Shown here: piece by piece, positions 24,224 through 32,676 of the stretch
Layout: the number at the start of each line of letters is the position of its first letter
How positions within the stretch are numbered: position 1 is the first letter of the stretch
Assembly: GCA_903934285.1 (NCBI GenBank)
Contig: CAIZNN010000066.1
Location: 1-46,016, forward strand
Direction: 5' to 3'
DNA: 46,016 nucleotides
Origin: Akkermansiaceae bacterium
GTDB taxonomy: Bacteria > Verrucomicrobiota > Verrucomicrobiia > Verrucomicrobiales > Akkermansiaceae
Notes under the pieces: model-generated
The model's input: the letters and a program-made list of their open reading frames with translations, nothing else
Databases searched by the model: none
What the model was told of the DNA's origin: nothing
Translations under genes and position numbers: made by a program

Positions 24224-26266
24224 TCAAAACGGTGCGTCGGCGCTCCAGGAGTCGGCGTTGCCGACGTCCCATTCCTCGACCAGCTCGGGCGGGAAATCGC
24301 CGAGGAAGCGCGACGGGCTGCACATCACATCGCCGGAGTAGGACTTGGGGTTGGTCATCGGATAGGTGAGATAGAGCGAGTCTTTGGCGCGGGTGATGGC
24401 GACGTAAAACAGGCGGCGCTCCTCCTCCAACATCGGCTGGTCGTCGGCCTCGAGGATGCGGCCGTTGGGAAACTGCCCGTCCACCAGCCAGATCAGGAAC
24501 ACCACCTTCCATTCCAAACCCTTGGCCTGGTGGATCGAGGACAGCGTCACCTTGTCCTCGTCGGCGCCGGCGGCGTCCGCGCCGGGCTGGCCATCGACGG
24601 ACCCCATCAATGACAACTGGGAGAGGAATTCGACGATATCTTCAAAGCCCTGGCCATATTGGGAGAGTTGTTCCAAATCGTTGCGACGGCTCTCGTAGTT
24701 TTCAAAGCTGGCTTCGCCGTACTCGTTATAGACGCCCTCCAGCACGCTGAAAATCATCGCGTCGGGTTTGGCCGGGAAGCCATTGGGCGCCAGTTCGTCG
24801 AGGGTATAACACAACTGTTGCCAATGTTTGAGGGCCTTTTTGGGCACCTTTTTGAAGTTGAGCATGACCTCGGAGAACTTCACCGGCAAGTCGTCCTGTT
24901 TGGCCCAGCCGGTGTCGAGCCATTCGCGCCAGAGTTTGTCAGCGGCCACCGGGCCGCAACCCGGCAACAACAACACCATGCGCAAGAAACTTTCCTCATC
25001 GCGGCGGTTGACCACAAAGCGCAGAAACGCCGACACGTCCTTGATGTGCGCCTGCTCGAAAAACCGCAGGCCGCTGGTCAGCACAAAGGGAATCCCGCGC
25101 ACGGTGAGCTCCATCTGGATTTCCAGACTGTGGAAATGCGCCCGGTAGAGCACCGCCATTTCGTTGAGCGCTATCCCCTCGTCGTGCAACTCCATCATCC
25201 GCTGCACCACAAACCCGGCCTGCGTCCGCGGCTCGGGCAGGGCCACCAGCGCGGGTTTGGCGCCCGCCGCTGCGCGCGACGAGCGCAGGTCCTTTTCGAA
25301 GCGGCCCTGGTTGGCGCGGATCGCCGCGTTCGACAAGTCCAACAACTCCGGCACGCTGCGGTAATTCGTGTCAATCGTGAACACCTGCGAGCCGGCATAG
25401 CGCTTGGGAAAGCCCAGAATGTGCGCCATGTCCGCCCCGCGCCAGGAGTAGATCGATTGGGCGTCGTCGCCGACCGCCATCAGGCTGTTAGAATCGCCTG
25501 CCAACAGATCGATCATGCGGCCCTGCACCAGGTTGGTGTCCTGGTATTCATCCACCAGGATGTGGCCGAAGCGTTTTTGATAGATCTGCAGCACCTCCGG
25601 GCGCTGCTCAAACAGGCGCACCGTGAGCACCAGCAGGTCATCGAAATCCAACGAATTGGTGGCGTGTTTTTTTTCGATATAGCCGAGCCGGACCTGTTCG
25701 ATTTGGTCGAGCCAATCGTAGAACCGCTCATAACTGCCGGCGATGATCTGCGCCAGACTCGAGCCGCTGTTTTCCATCAGGCTGAAAATGGACGCCAGCA
25801 CATCCGCCTTGGGAAAGCGCCGCTCCTTGGTGTCGATGTCGCAACCGGCGATGATCTTGGCGAGCATTGATTTCTGGTCGTCGCGGTCGAGGATGGAAAA
25901 CGCGCGGGTAAACCCGAGCTCCTCGGCGTGGCGGCGCAGGATGCGGCTGCCGATGGAGTGGAAGGTGCCGGCCCACAAGTCCGAGGTGTCGCGGGCGATG
26001 AGGTCGCGCACCCGGCCGACCATCTCGCGGGCCGCCTTGTTGGTGAAGGTGAGCAACAGGATTTGGCGCGGTTCCACGCCGTGATCCAGCAGCCAGGCCA
26101 CGCGGTAGGTCAAGGTGCGGGTTTTGCCCGAGCCGGCACCTGCGATGACCAAGGCCTTGCCCGGCGGCGAGCTTACCGCCTGATATTGCGCGGCATTGAG
26201 CGCGGCCACGTAATCGATGCCGGAATGGGCGGCAAGCGGGCGATGAAGGGTGTATTGGCGGGCCAT
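24224..26266 (-). CDS. UvrD/PcrA/Rep-family SF1 DNA helicase
   Basis: A 680-residue SF1A helicase that unwinds DNA 3' to 5' in repair and replication restart. The Q-motif region LNAAQYQAV is followed by Walker A AGAGSGKT (42-49), motif Ia LLTFTNKAAREM, motif II DEYQDTN, motif III AVGDDAQSIYSWRGAD, motif IV FTIDTNYRS, motif V LSSIHQAKGLEW and motif VI LFYVAITRAKDSLYL. The set is complete. The C-terminal tail ends soon after the helicase core and lacks the usual long PcrA tail. An upstream extension of the frame to 26641 overlaps the AGCS gene and has no family features, so the ATG at 26266 is used. Confidence 0.93.
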   Translation of the reverse strand: MARQYTLHRPLAAHSGIDYVAALNAAQYQAVSSPPGKALVIAGAGSGKTRTLTYRVAWLLDHGVEPRQILLLTFTNKAAREMVGRVRDLIARDTSDLWAGTFHSIGSRILRRHAEELGFTRAFSILDRDDQKSMLAKIIAGCDIDTKERRFPKADVLASIFSLMENSGSSLAQIIAGSYERFYDWLDQIEQVRLGYIEKKHATNSLDFDDLLVLTVRLFEQRPEVLQIYQKRFGHILVDEYQDTNLVQGRMIDLLAGDSNSLMAVGDDAQSIYSWRGADMAHILGFPKRYAGSQVFTIDTNYRSVPELLDLSNAAIRANQGRFEKDLRSSRAAAGAKPALVALPEPRTQAGFVVQRMMELHDEGIALNEMAVLYRAHFHSLEIQMELTVRGIPFVLTSGLRFFEQAHIKDVSAFLRFVVNRRDEESFLRMVLLLPGCGPVAADKLWREWLDTGWAKQDDLPVKFSEVMLNFKKVPKKALKHWQQLCYTLDELAPNGFPAKPDAMIFSVLEGVYNEYGEASFENYESRRNDLEQLSQYGQGFEDIVEFLSQLSLMGSVDGQPGADAAGADEDKVTLSSIHQAKGLEWKVVFLIWLVDGQFPNGRILEADDQPMLEEERRLFYVAITRAKDSLYLTYPMTNPKSYSGDVMCSPSRFLGDFPPELVEEWDVGNADSWSADAPF

Positions 26267-26301
26267 GGGCGGCGCGAGTGTGCCACGGGTTGGCGCTTCG
26301 A

Positions 26302-27960
26302 TCAATCCGGCATTGTCTCTTCCATCGCGTCGGCTTCCGCAATCGGGATTTCCGCGTCCACCCGCCGGCTGAAGGCGACAAAGCGGTCCAATTCCCGCCG
26401 CACCACCGGCAACAGGAAATACACCCCGATCAGATTGGGAATACTCATGGCAAACAACGAGGCGTCCGAAAAGTCGGTGGCGTTGCCCATCGAGGCCGAC
26501 GAGCCGACGACCACGATCAGGCAGAAAATCACCTTGTAGGACCATGCCACCAGCGCCCGCTTGCCGAACAAGTACTGCCACGCCTGCATCCCGTAGTAGC
26601 TCCAGGTGATCAGCGTGGAGAACGCGAACAGAAACACGCACGCAAACAGCACGTATTTAAATGCTGAATTGACCGTCTCAAACGACAGCGAGGTCATCTG
26701 AATGCCAAACTTGGTGCCATCCCCGACCACCTGCCCCAAGACAAAGGCATGATCGTGAATGGTGAAATTGCCGCTCGCCCCATCAAAGCGCATCGTCACC
26801 ACCAGCACCAAGGCGGTCATCGTGCAAATCACCACCGTGTCGAGGAACGGCTCTAACAAGGCAACCACCCCTTCCGAAGCGGGCCGCCGGGTCTTGGCCG
26901 CCGCATGGGCGATGGGCGCCGAGCCGATGCCGGCCTCGTTGGAGAACGTCGCCCGCCGCATCCCCCAGATGAAGGCGGAGAGCAGGCCGCCGATGACCGC
27001 GGCGCGCGGTTGGAAGGCCTCGCGCACAATCCGTGCCAAGGCCGGCAGAATCTCAGGCGCATTGACCCCCAGCACGATCAAACAACTGCCCACATAGGTG
27101 ACACACATCAGCGGCACCAATTTGTCGGTGACCCTGGCGATGCCCTGAATGCCGCCGATGATGACCAGCGCGGTCATAGCCGCCATGAACGAGCCGAACA
27201 GCCACTGCTTGTCATGAAAGAACGATGTTTCGCCCCCGGTGATGTTGACCAACTGGGCGGTGACTTGATTGACCTGAAACACGTTGCCGCCGCCAAAGGA
27301 GGCAAACACACACATCACCGCGAAAAAGCCCGCCAACGCCAGTCCCACCGGTTTCATGCCGCGTTCGGCAAACCCTTTGCGCAGGTAATACATCGCCCCG
27401 CCATGCACCCGGCCTTGGGCATCAAACTCGCGGTATTTCACCCCCAGCGTGCACTCCGCAAACTTGGTGGACATTCCCAAAAAGCCGCTCAGAAACAACC
27501 AGAAGGCCACCCCCGGTCCGCCGTTCTGGATCCCGATGGCCACCCCGGCGATGTTGCCCAAGCCCACCGTTCCCGAGACCGCCGCGCTCAAGGCTTGGAA
27601 ATGACTCACCTCCCCCGGATCCCCGGGCAAGCTGTATTTGCCGCGCACCGTCCGCAGGGCCAAACCAAACGCCCGGATGTTGATGAACTTGAACGCCACC
27701 GTCAGCACCAGCCCGGCCGCCGCCAGCCAGAACACAACCAATTTGGCATTGTAGCCGCCGATGGGCACCTCATAAAAAATCGCATTCACAAATGGCGCCG
27801 TGATAATTCCGAACCAAGCATCGATCTTCTGATCCAGCGTCGGCTCGACCACCGCCGCTGGCGCCGCCGCTTGTGCTGCCTGCAGCGATGGATTGAACGC
27901 GACCAAGACCAGCAGACCGACCATGCCCAACACCAGCTTTCGTGAGAGGATTCGCACCAT
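26302..27960 (-). CDS. AGCS-family sodium:alanine symporter
   Basis: A 552-residue amino-acid:cation symporter of the AGCS family (AgcS/DagA type), with about ten or eleven membrane segments. Family phrases are the early GDPGEVSHFQALSAAVSGTVGLGNIAGVA region, KFAECTLGVKYRE and RATFSNEAGIGSAPIAHAAAKT. An N-terminal signal-like segment (LVLVAFNPSLQAAQAA) precedes the first core helix. It probably imports alanine or glycine with Na+. It lies 35 bp from the helicase start on the same strand and is divergent from the APC transporter, so the 171-bp gap at 27961-28131 must hold both promoters. Confidence 0.93.
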   Translation of the reverse strand: MVRILSRKLVLGMVGLLVLVAFNPSLQAAQAAAPAAVVEPTLDQKIDAWFGIITAPFVNAIFYEVPIGGYNAKLVVFWLAAAGLVLTVAFKFINIRAFGLALRTVRGKYSLPGDPGEVSHFQALSAAVSGTVGLGNIAGVAIGIQNGGPGVAFWLFLSGFLGMSTKFAECTLGVKYREFDAQGRVHGGAMYYLRKGFAERGMKPVGLALAGFFAVMCVFASFGGGNVFQVNQVTAQLVNITGGETSFFHDKQWLFGSFMAAMTALVIIGGIQGIARVTDKLVPLMCVTYVGSCLIVLGVNAPEILPALARIVREAFQPRAAVIGGLLSAFIWGMRRATFSNEAGIGSAPIAHAAAKTRRPASEGVVALLEPFLDTVVICTMTALVLVVTMRFDGASGNFTIHDHAFVLGQVVGDGTKFGIQMTSLSFETVNSAFKYVLFACVFLFAFSTLITWSYYGMQAWQYLFGKRALVAWSYKVIFCLIVVVGSSASMGNATDFSDASLFAMSIPNLIGVYFLLPVVRRELDRFVAFSRRVDAEIPIAEADAMEETMPD

Positions 27961-28131
27961 GTGGCGCGCAACCTGCCAAGCCACCGCCCCGCCCGCAAGG
28001 CACAAGATGAAAAAAATTCGAGGATTGCCAGCACGCGGGGTGGCATCCTAGGGTCCCCGGGCACAGCCCCGCGCGCTGCCGAGACGCGCGCTTGTTGCCG
28101 TGTTGCCGCCCCGCCCACCCCTCGCCCGCCC

Positions 28132-29628
28132 ATGAGCCTGTTCCGCAAAAAGCCCATCGAAGTCATCGTCGCCAGCGCCTGCTCCACCGAAGCGTTCTAC
28201 GACACCCCGACGCTGAAACGCTCGCTCAACGCATTCCAACTCGTCACGCTGGGCATCGGTGTGGTGATTGGGGCGGGCCTGTTCTCGCTCACCGGCAAGG
28301 TGGCGGCAGACAACGCCGGTCCCGGGGTGGTGTTGTCGTTCGTCGTCAGCGGCATCGCCTGTGCCTTCGCGGGCTTGTGTTACGCCGAGTTCGCCTCGGC
28401 GGTGCCGGTGGCCGGCAGCGCCTATTCGTATTCCTACGCCACCATGGGCGAACTGCTGGCGTGGATCATCGGTTGGGACTTGGTGATGGAATATGCCATC
28501 GGCGCGGCCACCGTGGCGGTGAGTTGGTCGGCCTACTTTGTGAAATTCTGCCATCAGATGAATGTGGACATGCCGCTGCAATTGGCGCTCTCGCCGTTCG
28601 ACGCGGAGAAACTGGCCGACGGCACGGTGATCCACGGCATCGCCAACCTGCCGGCGGCGGCCATCGTGGTGCTGATGTCATTGTTGCTGATGCGCGGCAC
28701 CAAGGAAAGCGCGCTGTTCAACACCATCATGGTCGCGGTGAAGCTCATGATCGTGCTGCTGGTCATCGGCATCGGCTGGGCCTACATCAACCCGGCCAAT
28801 CACAGCCCGATGATCCCCGAACGCCTCTCCGAGGTGGTCAACGGCCATACAATCTATCACTTCGGCTGGCAGGGGGTGCTCACCGGCGCGGGCATGATTT
28901 TCTTCGCTTACATCGGCTTTGACGCGGTCTCCACCGCCGCCCAGGAGGCGAAAAACCCGCAGCGCGACCTGCCCATCGGCATTCTCGGCTCGTTGTTTAT
29001 TTGCACCATCCTCTACATTTTGTTCTCGTGGGTCATCACCGGGCTGGCCAATTACACCGAATTTCGCGGGGTGGTCGACAAGCTGGCACCGGTGGCCACC
29101 GCGCTGAGCCACCTGCCCAAACAATTCCATTGGCTCCAACAACTCATCGTGCCGGCGATTCTGGCGGGGTTTTCCTCGGTGATCATGGTGCTGTTGTTAG
29201 GCCAGAGCCGGGTCTTCATCACCATGTCGCAGGACGGCCTGCTGCCGAAGTTTTTTTCCGACATTCATCCGACGCGCCACACGCCGTGGAAAAGCAACGC
29301 CCTGTTTGCGGTGGTGGTGGGTGTGGCGGTGGCCTTGCTGCCGGGCAATTTGTTTGGCGAGATGTGCAGCGTGGGCACCTTGCTGGCGTTTGTGCTGGTG
29401 TGCATCGGGGTGATCGTGTTGCGCCGCACCAACCCGGACCTGCCGCGCAAATTCCGCTGCCCGTGGGTGCCCGTGGTGCCGATCATCGGTGCGGTGCTGT
29501 GCTTGGGCATGATGGCGTTTCTATCGCCCGACACTTGGTTGCGCCTGTTCATCTGGATGGCGGCCGGCCTGATCATCTACTTCACCTACGGCCGCAAACG
29601 CAGCAACTTGGGCAACGGCCAGCCGTGA
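28132..29628 (+). CDS. APC-family amino acid permease, CAT-like
   Basis: A 498-residue transporter of the APC superfamily. The first helix region (LVTLGIGVVIGAGLF) contains the unwound GAG substrate-binding loop. FDAVSTAAQEAKNPQRDLPIGI is the signature of the cationic amino acid transporter (CAT) subgroup. Around 12 to 14 membrane segments are seen. The substrate cannot be fixed from sequence. It is divergent from the AGCS symporter gene. The start ATG follows a 171-bp upstream gap; a longer in-frame extension from 27961 has no transporter features. Confidence 0.92.
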   Translation: MSLFRKKPIEVIVASACSTEAFYDTPTLKRSLNAFQLVTLGIGVVIGAGLFSLTGKVAADNAGPGVVLSFVVSGIACAFAGLCYAEFASAVPVAGSAYSYSYATMGELLAWIIGWDLVMEYAIGAATVAVSWSAYFVKFCHQMNVDMPLQLALSPFDAEKLADGTVIHGIANLPAAAIVVLMSLLLMRGTKESALFNTIMVAVKLMIVLLVIGIGWAYINPANHSPMIPERLSEVVNGHTIYHFGWQGVLTGAGMIFFAYIGFDAVSTAAQEAKNPQRDLPIGILGSLFICTILYILFSWVITGLANYTEFRGVVDKLAPVATALSHLPKQFHWLQQLIVPAILAGFSSVIMVLLLGQSRVFITMSQDGLLPKFFSDIHPTRHTPWKSNALFAVVVGVAVALLPGNLFGEMCSVGTLLAFVLVCIGVIVLRRTNPDLPRKFRCPWVPVVPIIGAVLCLGMMAFLSPDTWLRLFIWMAAGLIIYFTYGRKRSNLGNGQP

Positions 29629-29666
29629 GCGGCTGCGCCGGCGCGGCCGCCTGCACGAAATTTGAG

Positions 29667-29694
29667 TTGCAAGTCAGTCCCGCAGGCTTATTCT
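29667..29694 (+). promoter_or_regulatory. Candidate sigma70-like promoter for tatA
   Basis: TTGCAA (29667-29672) and TATTCT (29689-29694) are separated by 16 bp, in the 100-bp gap before tatA. Each box matches four of six consensus bases. The -10 is 34 bp ahead of the tatA ATG. This is a sequence match only. Confidence 0.35.
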
Positions 29695-29728
29695 CGGCTT
29701 GTTCACCAACACCAACACACACACACTC

Positions 29729-29956
29729 ATGGGACCTATTGGCATGCCTGAAATGGTGATGATTTTTATAATCATCCTGCTGCTCTTCGGAGCCAAAAAA
29801 TTACCGGAGCTGGCCCGTGGCGTCGGCAAGAGCATGGGTGAGTTCAAAAAAGCCCGCGATGACTTCGAGCGCGAAATCACCCAGGCCGAAACCGAAGTCA
29901 AAACCAAGAGCCCTGACATCAAGGAACCTGCTGGCAAAGAATCGCGGGAATCATGA
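29729..29956 (+). CDS. tatA: TatA/TatE-like twin-arginine translocase subunit
   Basis: A 75-residue protein with a single short membrane helix (MVMIFIIILLLFG), the LFGAKKLPELARGVGKSMGEFKKA amphipathic region typical of TatA split around the FG hinge, and a charged tail. TatA oligomers form the pore through which folded Tat substrates pass; the exported ferredoxin at 19876 and its Tat signal need such a system. No tatB or tatC is in the window. The ATG at 29729 is preferred over the in-frame start at 29699, which would put about ten polar residues ahead of the helix. Confidence 0.92.
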   Translation: MGPIGMPEMVMIFIIILLLFGAKKLPELARGVGKSMGEFKKARDDFEREITQAETEVKTKSPDIKEPAGKESRES

Positions 29957-29960
29957 TCTC

Positions 29961-31052
29961 ATGCACCTGCCCCGGTTCTTAGTTGATCCCACCCCCCCCT
30001 CCGCTGGAGCGCGGGCTTTAGCCCGCCCGTCTGTCAAGCCGTCCCCGGCCTTCTTCGCCGCGCTGGGCTGTGCCCTCGCCCTGCTCACCACCCCGGCCTG
30101 CGGCAAAAAACACGGCAGCCCGGCGTGGAATACCCCGCCACAAACCCCGCCGCCGCCTGCCGCCGCACCCGCACCCGCCGCCGCACCCGCCGCCGCACCC
30201 GCCGCCGCACCCGCCGCAGAGGCCGGCTCCCGCGGGCTGCGTTTCATCGCCTACAACGTCAATAATTGGCTGACCATGGACCGTGTCATCGAGCGCACGG
30301 AACTCAAGGGCCTAACCAAGCCAGCCACCGAAAAGCGCGCGGTGATCCAACTCCTGGCACGCCACGCCCCCGATGTGATCGGAATCTGCGAGATCGGCAC
30401 GCGCCAGGACCTGACCGAAATTCAGCAGGCGCTCACAGCCAGCGGCGTGGTGTTGCCCCACGCCATTTACAGCGGCGGTGGCGACGAGGTGCGCCATCTC
30501 GGGTTGCTGTCGCGCTTTCCCATCACCGCCACCGCCACCCCGGCGGCGCTCGACTTCAAGCTCAACGGCACCAGCTACGCCATGAATCGCGGCATCCTGG
30601 ATGCCACCATCCAGGCCCACGGCAAATCCTACCGCTGGCTCGGCGTGCATCTCAAATCCAAACGCGAGGTGGCCACAGGCGATCAGGATGCCATGCGCCT
30701 GTGTGAAGCCCGCCTGCTGCGCCAACATGTCGAGGCGATCCTCAAGGCCGAGCCCGGCGCCCGCCTGGTCGTCTACGGCGATTTCAACGACACCCGCGGC
30801 AGCGCCGCGCTCAAGACCATCACCGGCAACTACAACGATCCGACCTATCTGACCGCCATCCCCGCCCAAGACCAACAAGGCGAGCGCTGGACCCATTTCT
30901 GGGAACTCCACGATATCTACTCCCGCTTCGATTTCATCACCGTCACCCAGGGCCTCAAGCACGACGTCGATTTCAAGCAGTCCCGTATCCTCGATGACCC
31001 GGAGTGGAGCGCCGCCTCCGATCACCGCCCGCTGCTGGCCATTTTCAATTGA
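29961..31052 (+). CDS. Endonuclease/exonuclease/phosphatase-fold lipoprotein
   Basis: A 363-residue exported EEP-family protein. A long leader ends at lipobox-like TTPAC (about residue 49), followed by an Ala/Pro repeat linker. The catalytic domain runs from about 93 with FIAYNVNNW, then ICEIGTRQDL, LGVHLKS, VVYGDFNDTRGS and the C-terminal SDHRPLLA, which give the family's Asn, Glu, Asp-x-Asn and His residues. Likely substrates are nucleic acids or phosphoesters outside the cytoplasm. The first 30 codons include a palindrome (30011-30026) and look unlike normal signal sequence, so the true start may differ; no ATG or GTG was found in frame just before the hydrophobic core. Confidence 0.85.
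   Translation: MHLPRFLVDPTPPSAGARALARPSVKPSPAFFAALGCALALLTTPACGKKHGSPAWNTPPQTPPPPAAAPAPAAAPAAAPAAAPAAEAGSRGLRFIAYNVNNWLTMDRVIERTELKGLTKPATEKRAVIQLLARHAPDVIGICEIGTRQDLTEIQQALTASGVVLPHAIYSGGGDEVRHLGLLSRFPITATATPAALDFKLNGTSYAMNRGILDATIQAHGKSYRWLGVHLKSKREVATGDQDAMRLCEARLLRQHVEAILKAEPGARLVVYGDFNDTRGSAALKTITGNYNDPTYLTAIPAQDQQGERWTHFWELHDIYSRFDFITVTQGLKHDVDFKQSRILDDPEWSAASDHRPLLAIFN
30011..30026. repeat. Palindrome GCGGGCTTTAGCCCGC in the leader of the EEP gene
   Basis: GCGGGCT and AGCCCGC pair as a 7-bp stem with a 2-nt centre. It lies within the predicted leader of the EEP lipoprotein, where it reads in frame as part of RALARP. It looks like a dispersed extragenic palindrome that has been absorbed into, or marks a wrong start for, the gene. 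Confidence 0.6.
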
Positions 31053-31081
31053 ACTCTCCTAACACATACCCCCAAACCACC

Positions 31082-32272
31082 ATGAAGAACAGACCACTGA
31101 ATGTCGGACTCGTCGGAGGAGGCAAAGGCGCCTTCATCGTTCACCCCCATCAAAAAGCCATCAACATGGACGGCACCCGCCGCGTGGTTGCCGGCGCGCT
31201 CTTCCCCGATCCCAAGGTCGCGCTCGAAGAGGCCGCCAACTGGCCCTATCCGATCAAGGGCTACGGCTCCTACGATGCGATGATCGCCGCCAATGCCACC
31301 GCCCCCGCCAATGAGAAGCTCGACTACATCCTCATCGTCACGCCCAATTTCGTGCACTACGATCCGGCGATGAAGGCGATGAAGGCTGGCATCGCCGTGT
31401 TCTGCGAAAAACCGCTCTGCCTCAACCTCAAGGAAGCCGCCGACCTGGTGAAAACCTCCCACAAGCTCGGCGTCCCCTTCGGCGTCGCCCACACCTACGT
31501 CGGCCACTGGACCACCCGCCTGAGCCGCTACATCGTCCAGAGCGGGTTGTTAGGCGAGGTCCGCTGGGTCGATAGTTATTACATCCAAGGCTGGCTCGCC
31601 AGCAAACTGGAAGCCACCGGCCAACAGCAAGCCAGTTGGCGCGTCGATCCCAAACGTGCCGGCGGCTCGGGTTGCGGCGGCGACATCGGCACCCACGCCC
31701 TGATGCAATTGCGCTACGTCACCGGGCTGGACGTCACCGAGGTTTCCGCGCAAATGGAGACCTTCGTCGAAGGCCGCCAACTCGACGACCACTTCACCAT
31801 CTATTGCAAGCTGGGCAACGGTGGCAAAGCCCTGGTGCGCGCCTCGCAAATCTGCATCGGCCACAAAAACGACCTCGGCATCACCATAGCCGGCACCAAG
31901 GGCACCTTGCGCTGGCGCCAGGAAGACCCGGAATGCCTCACCATCTGCCTGCCCGACCAACCCGACCGGGTGTATTGGCGCGGTGCGGTCAGCGCCGGCG
32001 ATGGCTTCCTGCCCAAATCGCTGCCCGCCGACTTGTTAGCTGAATCGACCCTGCCCGCCGGCCATCCCGAGGCGTTCCACGATGCCTTCGCCCGCCTCCA
32101 CCGCTGCTTCGAAGCCGATGTGCGCAAATGGCAGGCCGGCAAGAAGTTCACCTCCGACGGCAGCAAGTACGCCAATGTCGAGGACGGTTGGACCGGCATC
32201 GCTTTCATCGAAACCTGCGTCAAAAGCAGCAAGAAAAACGGCGCCTGGGTCGCCATGCCAAAGAAGATCTAA
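31082..32272 (+). CDS. Gfo/Idh/MocA-family NAD(P)-dependent oxidoreductase
   Basis: A 396-residue dehydrogenase. The Rossmann glycine motif appears as GLVGGGKGAF. The central motif is FCEKPLC with the catalytic-site Lys of EKP, and GGDIGTHALMQL carries the usual D-x-x-x-H pair. Members oxidise or reduce sugar and inositol hydroxyls with bound NAD(P). The sugar isomerase/epimerase gene faces it at 32677, across a hairpin-rich gap, and the two families very often act in one sugar pathway. The substrate is unknown. A start at 31004 in the same frame would overlap the EEP gene, so 31082 is preferred. Confidence 0.93.
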   Translation: MKNRPLNVGLVGGGKGAFIVHPHQKAINMDGTRRVVAGALFPDPKVALEEAANWPYPIKGYGSYDAMIAANATAPANEKLDYILIVTPNFVHYDPAMKAMKAGIAVFCEKPLCLNLKEAADLVKTSHKLGVPFGVAHTYVGHWTTRLSRYIVQSGLLGEVRWVDSYYIQGWLASKLEATGQQQASWRVDPKRAGGSGCGGDIGTHALMQLRYVTGLDVTEVSAQMETFVEGRQLDDHFTIYCKLGNGGKALVRASQICIGHKNDLGITIAGTKGTLRWRQEDPECLTICLPDQPDRVYWRGAVSAGDGFLPKSLPADLLAESTLPAGHPEAFHDAFARLHRCFEADVRKWQAGKKFTSDGSKYANVEDGWTGIAFIETCVKSSKKNGAWVAMPKKI

Positions 32273-32308
32273 CGACCCATCGCGCCGGCCCCTGGAACGG
32301 GCCCCTGG

Positions 32309-32336
32309 AACGGGACTTACCCAAGTCCCGTTTCTC
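32309..32336 (+). terminator. Hairpin terminator of the oxidoreductase gene
   Basis: AACGGGACTT pairs perfectly with AAGTCCCGTT around an ACCC loop and runs into TTTCTC. It lies 37 bp after the oxidoreductase stop. Just before it are two near-copies of CCTGGAACGGG. Confidence 0.75.
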
Positions 32337-32364
32337 TGTCTGCTGCCAGCCCGAACCGACCTTG

Positions 32365-32390
32365 CCGCCCATGGCCCGCGCCATGGGCGG
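32365..32390. repeat. 11-bp perfect hairpin in the 404-bp intergenic gap
   Basis: CCGCCCATGGC pairs with GCCATGGGCGG around a CCGC loop and is followed by TTTCCTTTG. It is the second of four hairpins between the convergent oxidoreductase and isomerase genes and could serve as a further terminator. Confidence 0.7.
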
Positions 32391-32470
32391 TTTCCTTTGT
32401 GGCTTGGTCAATGACGCCCCGTGCCAGCGCGCCATTCCAGTAGTCCGATCGGACCATCCGACTGTCGCGC

Positions 32471-32506
32471 ATAAGGGGCCCACATAAGGGGCCCACATAA
32501 GGGGCC
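32471..32506. repeat. 13-nt tandem repeat, about 2.8 copies
   Basis: The unit ATAAGGGGCCCAC occurs twice perfectly (32471-32496) and a third time in part (32497-32506). The inner GGGGCCC can pair with neighbouring copies. It lies in the gap at 32273-32676, in which I see no gene. Confidence 0.85.
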
Positions 32507-32594
32507 AGAGAAATAACAAGGCGTGGCCGGCATGGTGGCCACTCTCGGACTCACGCCTCGCCTCACGCCTCACCCCGTAGGGGCGCGTTGCAAC

Positions 32595-32624
32595 AGAAGC
32601 GGCACTCTGGCGAGTGCCGCTTCT
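32595..32624. terminator. 13-bp perfect hairpin, possible bidirectional terminator
   Basis: AGAAGCGGCACTC pairs perfectly with GAGTGCCGCTTCT around a TGGC loop. A-rich bases on the left and TTGAG on the right give it weak terminator character on both strands. It lies 53 bp beyond the stop of the isomerase gene. Confidence 0.6.
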
Positions 32625-32641
32625 TGAGATATGCTTTCAGA

Positions 32642-32671
32642 GGGACGCGGGACTTGGCCAGTCCCGCTCCC
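32642..32671 (-). terminator. Hairpin just after the isomerase stop
   Basis: GGGACGCGGGACT pairs with AGTCCCGCTCCC, with one bulged base, around a 5-nt loop. It begins 6 bp past the stop of the minus-strand isomerase gene. Its GGGACT core is similar to the hairpin at 32309, so both may belong to one repeat family. Confidence 0.6.
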
Positions 32672-32676
32672 TGTGG

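Noticed and set aside
26267..26641. N-terminal extension of the UvrD-like helicase
   Set aside because: It overlaps the AGCS gene and lacks helicase features; the ATG at 26266 precedes the Q-motif region.
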